From: Phycisphaerales bacterium
Lineage (GTDB): Bacteria; Planctomycetota; Phycisphaerae; Phycisphaerales; UBA1924
DNA: 64,000 bases
NCBI GenBank assembly: GCA_027019265.1
Contig: JALUWX010000012.1
Span: forward strand, 1 to 64,000
Reading direction: 5' to 3'
Notes under the pieces: generated by a model
Seen by the model: only the letters and a program-made list of their open reading frames with translations
The model's database searches: none
What the model was told of the DNA's origin: nothing
Shown here: positions 25,841-32,997 of the stretch, in pieces
Numbering within the stretch: position 1 is the stretch's first letter
Layout: each line of letters begins with the position of its first letter
Translations under genes and position numbers: made by a program

Positions 25841-26626
25841 ATGTCACGACGCGCGTCGAGCGCTGATCGAGTTGCTCCCCCTGTCGCAACGATGATGCGT
25901 GAGGGGTACTTCGAGCGCTCGATGCGCCCGCTCCACGTGCTCGTGTTCATCGCGCCGTTCCTTCTGTTCTACGAGCTGGGATTGCTGGGGATCCTGGGTG
26001 ATGGCGCGGATTCACTCGAAGCGCATCGGATGCTCGTGCGGTTCTTCAATCTTTTCGGGGTCGTCGGGCTCCATCTGCCGTCGATCGCGCTCGTGCTGTA
26101 CTTATTGATCCAGCACATCCTGAGCCGGGACTCGTGGAAGCTCCAACCCTCGGTGCTCGTGCGCATGGCCGCGGAGTCCGCGTTTCTGACGGGGCCGCTG
26201 ATCATCCTCGTCATGGTCCTCGATCCGGGGAGGAGCGGGGCGCTTGTGCAGAGTATCTCGATCGGGCCGACCAACGGCGAGCGTCTCATGCTCGCGTTCG
26301 GCGCTGGGCTCTACGAGGAGATGCTCTTCCGTCTGCTCCTCATCACGCTTGTTCACTTCCTTCTCAGCGACACGCTCGGTGTGAAATCAGCGAAAGCGTC
26401 GATGATCGCCGTTGTCATCTCAGCGATCGCCTTTGCGTGGCACCATGACCAGATCTTCCGTCTCGACGGCTCTCTCAACCTGACCCTGGGGGTCTTCTAT
26501 GTCCTTGCGGGGCTGTACTTCGGGATCCTCTACCTCAAGCGTGGGTTCGGGATCGTGGTGGGGGTGCATCTGATCTACGATCTCCTCGTGCTCGTGGTCA
26601 TCCCCGCTTTTTCAGGACGGGGTTGA
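25841..26626 (+). CDS. CPBP family intramembrane protease
   Basis: A 261-residue multi-pass membrane protein of the CPBP (Abi, Rce1-like) family. The three family motifs are intact: YEEMLFRLLL (Glu-Glu-x3-Arg), FAWHH (Phe-x3-His) and GVHLIYD (His-x3-Asp). About seven hydrophobic segments are seen, including LHVLVFIAPFLLFYELGLLG and LIILVMVLD. By family it would cleave or bind substrates inside the membrane; the substrate is unknown. Start at 25841 (MSRRASSADRV). It is followed by tRNA-Glu. Confidence 0.88.
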   Translation: MSRRASSADRVAPPVATMMREGYFERSMRPLHVLVFIAPFLLFYELGLLGILGDGADSLEAHRMLVRFFNLFGVVGLHLPSIALVLYLLIQHILSRDSWKLQPSVLVRMAAESAFLTGPLIILVMVLDPGRSGALVQSISIGPTNGERLMLAFGAGLYEEMLFRLLLITLVHFLLSDTLGVKSAKASMIAVVISAIAFAWHHDQIFRLDGSLNLTLGVFYVLAGLYFGILYLKRGFGIVVGVHLIYDLLVLVVIPAFSGRG

Positions 26627-26649
26627 CCCGATTGGATGTGAAGATCACT

Positions 26650-26677
26650 TGACGCACAAGATCACGCGCGTACAGTT
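26650..26677 (+). promoter_or_regulatory. Promoter of tRNA-Glu
   Basis: TTGACG (26650-26655), a 16-base spacer and TACAGT (26672-26677), placed 11 bases before the tRNA 5' end. This is close to a housekeeping sigma factor promoter and at the expected distance. Confidence 0.68.
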
Positions 26678-26688
26678 GCCGCTGTCCG

Positions 26689-26763
26689 GCCCCATCGTCT
26701 AGTCAGGTCCAGGACACCAGGTTTTCATCCTGGTAACGCGGGTTCGAATCCCGCTGGGGTCAC
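26689..26763 (+). tRNA. tRNA-Glu(TTC)
   Basis: A 75-base tRNA. The acceptor stem GGCCCCA pairs with TGGGGTC (one G-T), the anticodon stem-loop is CCAGG TTTTCAT CCTGG with anticodon TTC, and the T loop is TTCGAAT with stem CGGGT/CCGCT-type pairing. The discriminator is A; CCA is not encoded. Confidence 0.96.
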
Positions 26764-27070
26764 TTTCGCTTCTCCGGATCGGGGTTCGCTCCGATACGGG
26801 TCGCTCGGTTTGAGGTCCGGGAACCTCGATGGATTCGCTTTCGATGAATCAACCCCTCGATCGGGTTGGTGATCGGAGGCGTATTTTTTTACACCTCCGA
26901 ATGAAGCATGCATCGCTCGATTCCGCGGGCGAGGAATCGTGGGTGAGGGGATCTGGGTCAGCTTCTCGGACCAGACTACGGCGCAGCCGTTGAGCGGGTG
27001 TGAATCAGAGTCATTCGGCGCTTGAGCACCCCCCAGAGTCGGCCGATACCCCATACGGAGGTATCCGCTC
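26764..27070. other. Intergenic region after tRNA-Glu
   Basis: About 300 bases without a supported gene. A minus-strand open frame crosses it and also covers the tRNA and the HPt gene, so it is not credible. A quasi-palindrome (GGAGGCGTA, T7, ACACCTCC) lies near 26874-26900 with its T run in the loop. The ribosome site of the HPt gene (GGAGG) is at the right end. Confidence 0.6.
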
Positions 27071-27406
27071 ATGGACGCGATGGATCCGTCTCGACTCAGT
27101 TTGGACCCGCAAGATCCCGACGAAAGGGAGCTTATCGAGTTCTTCCTCGGTGAACTCCCCGAGCGCGTTCGTCTCATCCACGATGCGATGAGCGAGGAGG
27201 ATCACGAGCGGCTCTCCAGGATCGCTCATCAGCTCAAGGGCGCCGCACCCGGGTTCGGATTCCAGACCATCGGTGACGCGGCCGCACAGCTCGAAAGCGC
27301 GATCAAAGAGCTCAACGGATACGACAGCTGGGCGGATCGTGTGAGCGCTCAAGTCAGCTCGCTTGTTGAGGAATGCGAATCCTTTATCCGGAACAGCCCC
27401 CTGTAA
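27071..27406 (+). CDS. HPt domain phosphotransfer protein
   Basis: A 111-residue, single-domain histidine phosphotransfer protein. The phosphorylated His is residue 53 in IAHQLKGAAPGFGF, the HPt signature. The rest is a four-helix bundle pattern. GGAGG lies nine bases upstream of the ATG. It precedes the REC-GGDEF gene by 27 bases, so it could pass phosphate to that receiver. No hybrid kinase is nearby, so the donor is elsewhere. Confidence 0.92.
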   Translation: MDAMDPSRLSLDPQDPDERELIEFFLGELPERVRLIHDAMSEEDHERLSRIAHQLKGAAPGFGFQTIGDAAAQLESAIKELNGYDSWADRVSAQVSSLVEECESFIRNSPL

Positions 27407-27433
27407 GCGAGACTCAAGCACGACGCACTCCAG

Positions 27434-28384
27434 ATGCTCATCAACCCTTCAAATCCCGACGAACGCCCGGTCGTACTGCTGATCGACGACTCGGAGTTCG
27501 TGCACCGACTGCTTCAGGCGCGACTGAAGACGGAGTCGATCACGCTCATCTGTGAGCGGGATGGTCGCGCCGGGCTCGAGCGTGCGAAGGCGACCAACCC
27601 TTCGCTCGTTCTTCTGGATCTCGACATGCCGGTGATGGACGGGTTTGAGGTGCTCCGTGAACTCATGGACACCCCCGAGACACACAACATCCCCGTCATC
27701 ATCCTTTCGAGTCAGGACACGATCCAGGACAAGGTGACCGCGTTCGATCTGGGCGCGATCGACTTTGTCTCCAAACCGTTTGAGCTGACGGAGCTCCGTG
27801 CTCGTCTCCGTTCCTCGCTCCGGATCTCTTCCCTCTTCCGGATCCTCGAACAGAAAGCGCAGATCGACGGGCTCACCGGGCTGTTCAACCGCGCGTACTT
27901 CGATGATCGCTGGACCCAGGAGTACGAGCGTTGTGTCCGTCAGGGTGGGGGGCTCTCGATCGCGATGGTCGATATCGACCACTTCAAGCAGATCAACGAC
28001 ACCTACGGCCACCCCGCGGGTGATGTCGTGATCGAGGAGGTCGCGAAGCTGCTCCAACGCACGATCCGCAAGGTCGATGTTGCGTGCCGTTACGGGGGAG
28101 AAGAATTCGCGCTCATCCTTCCCGAGACATCCCCGAGCGACGCTCTGGTGCTCTGTGATCGGATCCGATCGGACTGTGAGTCCATGACCTGGAGCCATCA
28201 CCCCGAACGAGCGATCACCCTCTCGATCGGGATCAGCGGCTGTATCGACGGCCCGCTCTCGGACGCCGTCTCCTGGGTCGCGCACGCGGACTCGAACCTC
28301 TACCAAGCCAAGCAGACCGGGCGCAACCGGATCGTCTGTACCGAGACGATCCCTGGACCGATCAAGCTCCCCGAAGCGGGTTGA
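27434..28384 (+). CDS. Response regulator with GGDEF domain, PleD-like
   Basis: A 316-residue diguanylate cyclase under receiver control. Residues ~12-125 are the receiver: acidic pair DD at 18-19, phospho-acceptor Asp62 (LLDLDMPVMDG), Lys114 in SKPF. Residues ~142-305 are the GGDEF domain, with DGLTGLFNR at the start and the active site RYGGEEF (GGEEF at 221-225). RKVD at 212-215 fits the RxxD inhibitory site, so feedback by c-di-GMP is expected. The product would be c-di-GMP, usually controlling motility versus attachment. It forms a likely operon with the HPt gene. Confidence 0.95.
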   Translation: MLINPSNPDERPVVLLIDDSEFVHRLLQARLKTESITLICERDGRAGLERAKATNPSLVLLDLDMPVMDGFEVLRELMDTPETHNIPVIILSSQDTIQDKVTAFDLGAIDFVSKPFELTELRARLRSSLRISSLFRILEQKAQIDGLTGLFNRAYFDDRWTQEYERCVRQGGGLSIAMVDIDHFKQINDTYGHPAGDVVIEEVAKLLQRTIRKVDVACRYGGEEFALILPETSPSDALVLCDRIRSDCESMTWSHHPERAITLSIGISGCIDGPLSDAVSWVAHADSNLYQAKQTGRNRIVCTETIPGPIKLPEAG

Positions 28385-28426
28385 GCGGAACGCCTCGGAT
28401 CGCGCCGAGTCAGTCTACGATCGTCC

Positions 28427-28693
28427 ATGAGCGATCAGAACGGACACCGTCCGGAACCAAACAACACCCGGATCGACAAGCTCGAGGAAACGCTGGGCTA
28501 CATCGAGCATGACGGGACCAAGCTCCGTGATCAGATCGGGGAACTGAGCAAAGCCGTCTTCGCGCTCACACAGCGGCTCGATACGCTCGAATCACGCCTC
28601 GTCGAGCTCCGAGATCAGGTCGGGACCGAGGATCGTGGGCTCGAGCCCCCGCCCCACAGCGCCGGTCCCGACATCCCCAGAGAACCGCTCTGA
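28427..28693 (+). CDS. slyX: SlyX family protein
   Basis: An 88-residue, coiled-coil protein of the SlyX family. TRIDKLEETLGYIEHDGTKL and LTQRLDTLESRLVELRDQVG form the heptads, and the C-terminal PPPHSA is the family's Pro-Pro-Pro-His motif. Its biochemical function is unknown in any species. It lies between the GGDEF and lipoprotein genes on the same strand. Confidence 0.82.
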   Translation: MSDQNGHRPEPNNTRIDKLEETLGYIEHDGTKLRDQIGELSKAVFALTQRLDTLESRLVELRDQVGTEDRGLEPPPHSAGPDIPREPL

Positions 28694-28715
28694 CCGCGCC
28701 TGCGTAGGATCTCTT

Positions 28716-29012
28716 GTGAAAAAGCAAACTTCCAAACGAACCCTGGCAGTCCTCCCGGCCGTGCTGTGTGTGCTCCTCGGGCCCAGCGCCTGTGGGGAAC
28801 TCCTCCAACGCCGGGTCGATGTCGAGAAAGCGAGCGGCGCGGACCCCGAACTCCAATCCAAGTTCGGGCTCACGGCCGATGCGCAGGATCCCTCGGAACG
28901 GGACAAGGAACTCGGGTACGGGCGATGGAAAGCCAAGCCTGAAACCGAGGGGACCGATTCACCCACGTCACCCGATCGGCGCAAGGGGTACGGGGGGACG
29001 GGGGACAACTGA
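28716..29012 (+). CDS. Small putative lipoprotein
   Basis: A 98-residue protein with GTG start at 28716, chosen because AGGA lies six bases upstream and a signal peptide follows directly (VKKQTSKRTLAVLPAVLCVL). The segment LGPSACGELL resembles a lipobox with Cys near residue 27. The mature part is short, charged and low in complexity (ERDKELGYGRWKAKPETEGT), probably unstructured. No family recognised. It lies between slyX and yggS. Confidence 0.65.
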   Translation: MKKQTSKRTLAVLPAVLCVLLGPSACGELLQRRVDVEKASGADPELQSKFGLTADAQDPSERDKELGYGRWKAKPETEGTDSPTSPDRRKGYGGTGDN

Positions 29013-29070
29013 ACCGTCTGTTCCTGTATGATGGTCCGGACACAACCACCACGCCCACGGATGGAGCGAG

Positions 29071-29871
29071 ATGACCGAACTCGAGCAACGCTACAACGAT
29101 GTCAAAGAACGGATCCGTGCCGCGTGTGAGCGATCGGGTCGATCCCCGGATTCGGTCTACCTCATCGCCGTGACCAAGTACGCGGAGCCCGAGGATATCC
29201 GGGCGCTCGTCGAACTCGGGCACCGGGACTTCGGGGAGAACCGAGCGATCCAGCTCGCTCAGCGCGCGGGGATCATGAACGACTGGTTCGATCGGGTCCG
29301 CGCCATGCCACGCACGGCGCGCGATGCTTCGACTCTGGATGTCGATTCACCGATCCGTTGGCACATGATCGGTCATCTCCAGCGCAACAAAGCCCGGAAG
29401 ATCGGGGACTGTGTACGGCTCGTCCACTCCGTGGATTCACTCCGTCTCGCGGAAGAGATCCAGCAGATCGCAAACCGGCTCGATCGCACGATCGATGTGC
29501 TGATCCAGGTCAATGTCTCGGGTGAGGAGCAGAAGTACGGGCTCCCGATCGCGGCCGCCGGCGCGGTCGCTGAACAGATCGACACTATGATCAATGTCCG
29601 TGTCCGTGGTCTCATGACCATGGCACCCTTGTCGGAGAACCCCGAGGATTCCCGAGCCCACTTCGCTCGATGCGCGGATCTCTTCCTGGACATGCGCCGG
29701 GACGGGGTCGGGGAGGGGCACTTCGACCTGCTCTCCATGGGGATGTCGAACGACTACGAGGTCGCGATCGAAGAGGGCGCGAACATCGTCAGGGTTGGTT
29801 CTGCGATCTTCGGGGAACGTGATCTGAGCGACGAAGCGCACGCCGACCTCGAAACGACGAGCGGTCTCTGA
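29071..29871 (+). CDS. yggS: YggS family PLP-binding protein
   Basis: A 266-residue PLP homeostasis protein (PLPBP). The cofactor Lys is in LIAVTKYAEPEDIRALVELG (Lys36); GENRAIQL, WHMIGHLQRNKAR and LLSMGMSNDYEVAIEEGANI with VRVGSAIFG complete the family pattern. It binds PLP without known catalysis and balances vitamin B6 and amino acid pools in the cytoplasm. There is a ~20-residue insert around residues 66-90 (RAGIMNDWFDRVRAMPRTAR) not seen in the shorter homologues I know. A GGAG lies upstream of the ATG. Confidence 0.95.
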   Translation: MTELEQRYNDVKERIRAACERSGRSPDSVYLIAVTKYAEPEDIRALVELGHRDFGENRAIQLAQRAGIMNDWFDRVRAMPRTARDASTLDVDSPIRWHMIGHLQRNKARKIGDCVRLVHSVDSLRLAEEIQQIANRLDRTIDVLIQVNVSGEEQKYGLPIAAAGAVAEQIDTMINVRVRGLMTMAPLSENPEDSRAHFARCADLFLDMRRDGVGEGHFDLLSMGMSNDYEVAIEEGANIVRVGSAIFGERDLSDEAHADLETTSGL

Positions 29872-29896
29872 TACGGGGGATAGGGATCGGTCCGGG

Positions 29897-30718
29897 TTAC
29901 GCGAGATTCATCGACGCGGCCGCCGATGCGAGCGTACCCCCCGGCCGCCGGATCTGATCCATCCGGAGCTGGAGGTTGCGCCCAGGGCACGCCGTGGGCG
30001 CGAGTTCCCTGTGGGTCCGGACGTTCGAGAGCGCGACCCGGAATCGGGACATCTCATGGGTGATGAGCCGGTTGAGGGTTTCGAGCGCTTCGGGTGTCGG
30101 GGTCGCTTGTTCGTAGTTCCCCATCATCACGATCCCGATGTTCCCGGGGTTCTGATCTTTGACGTGAGCTCCCTGATAGGTCAGGGGACGCGCCTGCCAA
30201 GCCCGCCCGGCGGGATCGATCGCGTAGTGATACCCGATATCGGCCCACTTGTGAGAGAGGTGCCCGTTCCGGATCGCGATCAATCGACGGACCGAATCGT
30301 CGTACCGACCCGAGGGGCTCGGGCTGATCGCGTCGTGGTGGATCGTGATCCGACGGATCGGGGACTGGGCATCCGCGAGCCAAGCGCGGGTGGTCCCTGT
30401 CGTCCAGCGGGTTCTGGGGATCACGAAGGATGGGAGTTCCCTCAGCGAGGCCGAGGCCGTCTGGATCGGTGCCGGGGACTGGATCGAGCCGCTCGAGGGG
30501 AGCGAGGGTTTGAAGTCCGCGACAGGTGGGAGGGGGTCCCCGATCCGATTGACGGATTTCGTTCGTGTCGAGGACCCGCACGCGCCAAGAACCCCGCTCA
30601 TCGCCACAAGGGAGCCCAGGGTCGCTCCGATCCGGAGCGCGGATCGTCGCGACATCCCCGGATCGTTCGACTCGGGGGTGTTCGGGTTCTTGTTCGGTTC
30701 GTGGGGGTGGTCACGCAT
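29897..30718 (-). CDS. N-acetylmuramoyl-L-alanine amidase, Tat-exported
   Basis: A 273-residue cell-wall amidase. A twin-arginine signal is visible (MSRRSALRIGATLGSLVAMS, then GVLGACG, which might also be lipidated at Cys). The catalytic domain is amidase_2/PGRP type: RITIHHDA gives the first zinc His, DIGYHYAIDPAGRAWQAR the conserved Tyr, and THRELAPTACPGRNL the later His and Cys. It should cut the bond between muramic acid and the stem peptide. The start at 30718 is chosen over one at 30790 in a region without a ribosome site; a start at 30655, immediately before the twin arginine, is also possible. It stands alone between yggS and the divergent outer-membrane gene. Confidence 0.9.
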   Translation of the reverse strand: MRDHPHEPNKNPNTPESNDPGMSRRSALRIGATLGSLVAMSGVLGACGSSTRTKSVNRIGDPLPPVADFKPSLPSSGSIQSPAPIQTASASLRELPSFVIPRTRWTTGTTRAWLADAQSPIRRITIHHDAISPSPSGRYDDSVRRLIAIRNGHLSHKWADIGYHYAIDPAGRAWQARPLTYQGAHVKDQNPGNIGIVMMGNYEQATPTPEALETLNRLITHEMSRFRVALSNVRTHRELAPTACPGRNLQLRMDQIRRPGGTLASAAASMNLA

Positions 30719-30894
30719 TCGTTGGTCTCGTCCCTCAGGATACGGGTCTACAACTATTTCGGCCAGATCGATCCGTTCGATACAATACAAAAATCGAGGT
30801 CATTGTGCTTCGATCTCGGCGGGGTTTCTTTGCGCCGCCGCGCATCCAATCGTGACTCGCAGACCTCCGGGTCCAATACGTCGAGGAGTCGGGT

Positions 30895-31959
30895 ATGACC
30901 CTTCCGCGATCCATCATCCTGTTTCTGCTCTGCGCGTTCTGGGTTGCTCCAGTCCGAGCGGAAGTTGACGCGGATCTCAACGCTGAGATTGTTCGTGTCC
31001 AGCTTGTCCAGGCGCAGCGCGAGTACACGCTCGCGCTCGAGCGGCTCAACGCCGCCGAAGCGAACCTTGGGCTCGCGCGCCAGCGCGCCATCGAAGCGGG
31101 GATCCTTGAATCCGGTTCCAGTGGCGCAGCTCTTGCGCATCAGTCCCAGCCGGAAGGTGAACCCGCGCCCGAAACCAAGAAAGACGAAGCCAAACCCCAA
31201 GCCAAGCCGGACCCCGAGCCCAAGCCCATCCCGAAAGCGGATCCGAAACCCCAGGAAGAACCCAAGAAGGTCGAGAAGCCCAAAGGCCCCTCGTTCTGGG
31301 AGAAATGGCAGCGCAATATCCGGATCGGTCTCAACACCCGGACAGGGAACTCGGAGAACGCGAACCTCAATCTCCAGCTCAACCTCCGGCGCAAGACCCA
31401 GAAGCTCGACACCCGTCTCGACACCACCTACCGATACGCGACACGCAACGGCGAAGACACCCAGAACCGGCTCGATATGTCCGGACGCCATGAATGGCTC
31501 GCGCAGGGGGACTCAAAGATCGGGTGGTGGGTGACCGCGCGTCTCGAGGTCGATGAGTTCCAAGCGTGGGACTACCGGGTGCAGGCGCACACCGGGATCA
31601 GCTACCAGTTCATCAAGAACGAGAAGACAAACCTGAAGGGACGCACAGGTTTCGGGGGCACAAGGACCTACGGGCTCCCCGAGGACGAGTTCCGTCCGGA
31701 AGCGCTCGTGACCGGGATCGACCTGTCCCACAGGTTCAACGACACGATGAATGTCGAAGCGAGCACCGAGTACTTCCTCGAAGTCACGGAAGAAGCCCGT
31801 GAACGCTTCAACAACTCCGTGAAATGGAACATCCTCCTCGACAAAGAGAGCAACATGAACCTCCGGCTCCAGCTCACCCACCGGTACGACTCGGATCCGG
31901 GCAGAAATAAAGATCCCAACGATGTCTTCTTCGATATCACCCTGGGGTGGAAGTTCTAG
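30895..31959 (+). CDS. DUF481 outer-membrane beta-barrel protein
   Basis: A 354-residue exported protein. It has a signal peptide (SIILFLLCAFWVAPVRA), a short coiled coil (EYTLALERLNAAEANLGLAR), a Pro/Lys-rich linker (residues ~85-130) and a C-terminal barrel of alternating strands. The barrel starts IRIGLNTRTGNSENANLNL and ends DVFFDITLGWKF with the terminal Phe used by the outer-membrane assembly machine. The family is DUF481 (YdiY-like). Its role in other bacteria is poorly defined; salt induction is the name-giving observation. The linker could cross the periplasm. Next gene: MscS. Confidence 0.85.
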   Translation: MTLPRSIILFLLCAFWVAPVRAEVDADLNAEIVRVQLVQAQREYTLALERLNAAEANLGLARQRAIEAGILESGSSGAALAHQSQPEGEPAPETKKDEAKPQAKPDPEPKPIPKADPKPQEEPKKVEKPKGPSFWEKWQRNIRIGLNTRTGNSENANLNLQLNLRRKTQKLDTRLDTTYRYATRNGEDTQNRLDMSGRHEWLAQGDSKIGWWVTARLEVDEFQAWDYRVQAHTGISYQFIKNEKTNLKGRTGFGGTRTYGLPEDEFRPEALVTGIDLSHRFNDTMNVEASTEYFLEVTEEARERFNNSVKWNILLDKESNMNLRLQLTHRYDSDPGRNKDPNDVFFDITLGWKF

Positions 31960-32020
31960 AATCCTGCTCACTCAGGGGATCGACCCGGGGACGTCTACCC
32001 CGTAGCACAAGGAACACACC

Positions 32021-32962
32021 ATGCTCCAGGAAGCACAGGACACGGCCCAGGCCGTACAAGACAACGCCGCCCAAGCCGCAGACGCAGCCAACGCCGCGGC
32101 ACCCGCCGAGGGCTTCGGCGAACTCGTTTCACGTGTCAGCGAAGGCGACATGAGCTCGGACACATGGATCCTCGCGTGGGAGACAGTCGGCCAGCCCGTT
32201 CTCCTCGCGCTCGTTCTCATCATCGCCGTCTTCATGGTCGCCGGATGGTCGCGTGGGATCACCCGCAAAGCCTGCAGCCGAGCCGGGGTTGAAGAAACCC
32301 TCTCCCGATTCCTCGGGAACATGATCCGCTACCTCATCCTCATCGCCGGCGGGATCATGATCCTCGGGACCCTCGGGGTCGAGACCACCAGCTTCGCCGC
32401 CATCCTCGCCGCCGCGGGCTTCGCGATCGGTATGGCGATGTCCGGGATGCTGGGCAACATCGCCGCGGGTGTCATGCTCCTGCTCTTCCGTCCGTTCAAG
32501 GTCGGGGATGTCGTCAGCGCCGGCGGAACCACGGGCAAGGTGGACGAGATCGGGCTCTTCACCACCACCTTCGATACCCCGGACAACCGGCGCATCATCG
32601 TCCCGAACGCATCGATCTTCGGCGGCACCATCGAGAACATCTCGCATCACGACACCCGGCGCGTCGCGGTCGCGGTCGGCACGGACTACGGCGCGGACAT
32701 CGACAAAGCGCGCGAGGTCATGCTCGCCGCCGCCAAAGCAACGGAGAACGTGCTCGCCGACCCCGAGCCGGCGATCGTGCTCACGGGTCTGGGCGGATCC
32801 TCGATCGATTGGTCCGTGCGCGTCTGGGTCAACGCCGCGGATTACTGGGGCGTCATGGACGCGCTCACCCGGAACGTCAAGGTTGCCCTCGACGACGCGG
32901 GCATCGGGATCCCCTTCCCCCAGATGGACGTCCACATCGACGGCAAGGTCGCCCAGGGCTAA
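32021..32962 (+). CDS. mscS: MscS family mechanosensitive channel
   Basis: A 313-residue inner-membrane channel. Three hydrophobic segments (VLLALVLIIAVFMVAGW; YLILIAGGIMILGTL; SFAAILAAAGFAIGMAMSG) are followed by GNIAAGVMLLLFRPFKVGD, the MscS beta-domain start, and the pore-lining Gly/Ala pattern is present in the third. It opens at high membrane tension and lets solutes out on osmotic shock. AAGGA precedes the ATG. An Ala-rich N-terminal region (TAQAVQDNAAQAADAANAAA) precedes the first helix. It may share regulation with the DUF481 gene; it ends at a terminator. Confidence 0.94.
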   Translation: MLQEAQDTAQAVQDNAAQAADAANAAAPAEGFGELVSRVSEGDMSSDTWILAWETVGQPVLLALVLIIAVFMVAGWSRGITRKACSRAGVEETLSRFLGNMIRYLILIAGGIMILGTLGVETTSFAAILAAAGFAIGMAMSGMLGNIAAGVMLLLFRPFKVGDVVSAGGTTGKVDEIGLFTTTFDTPDNRRIIVPNASIFGGTIENISHHDTRRVAVAVGTDYGADIDKAREVMLAAAKATENVLADPEPAIVLTGLGGSSIDWSVRVWVNAADYWGVMDALTRNVKVALDDAGIGIPFPQMDVHIDGKVAQG

Positions 32963-32997
32963 CCCCCCTCCAGATCAACCCGTTCAATCGGATTCAC

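Noticed and set aside
26725-27177. Minus-strand gene over tRNA-Glu and the HPt gene
   Set aside because: Overlaps a tRNA and a well-supported gene and has no domain.
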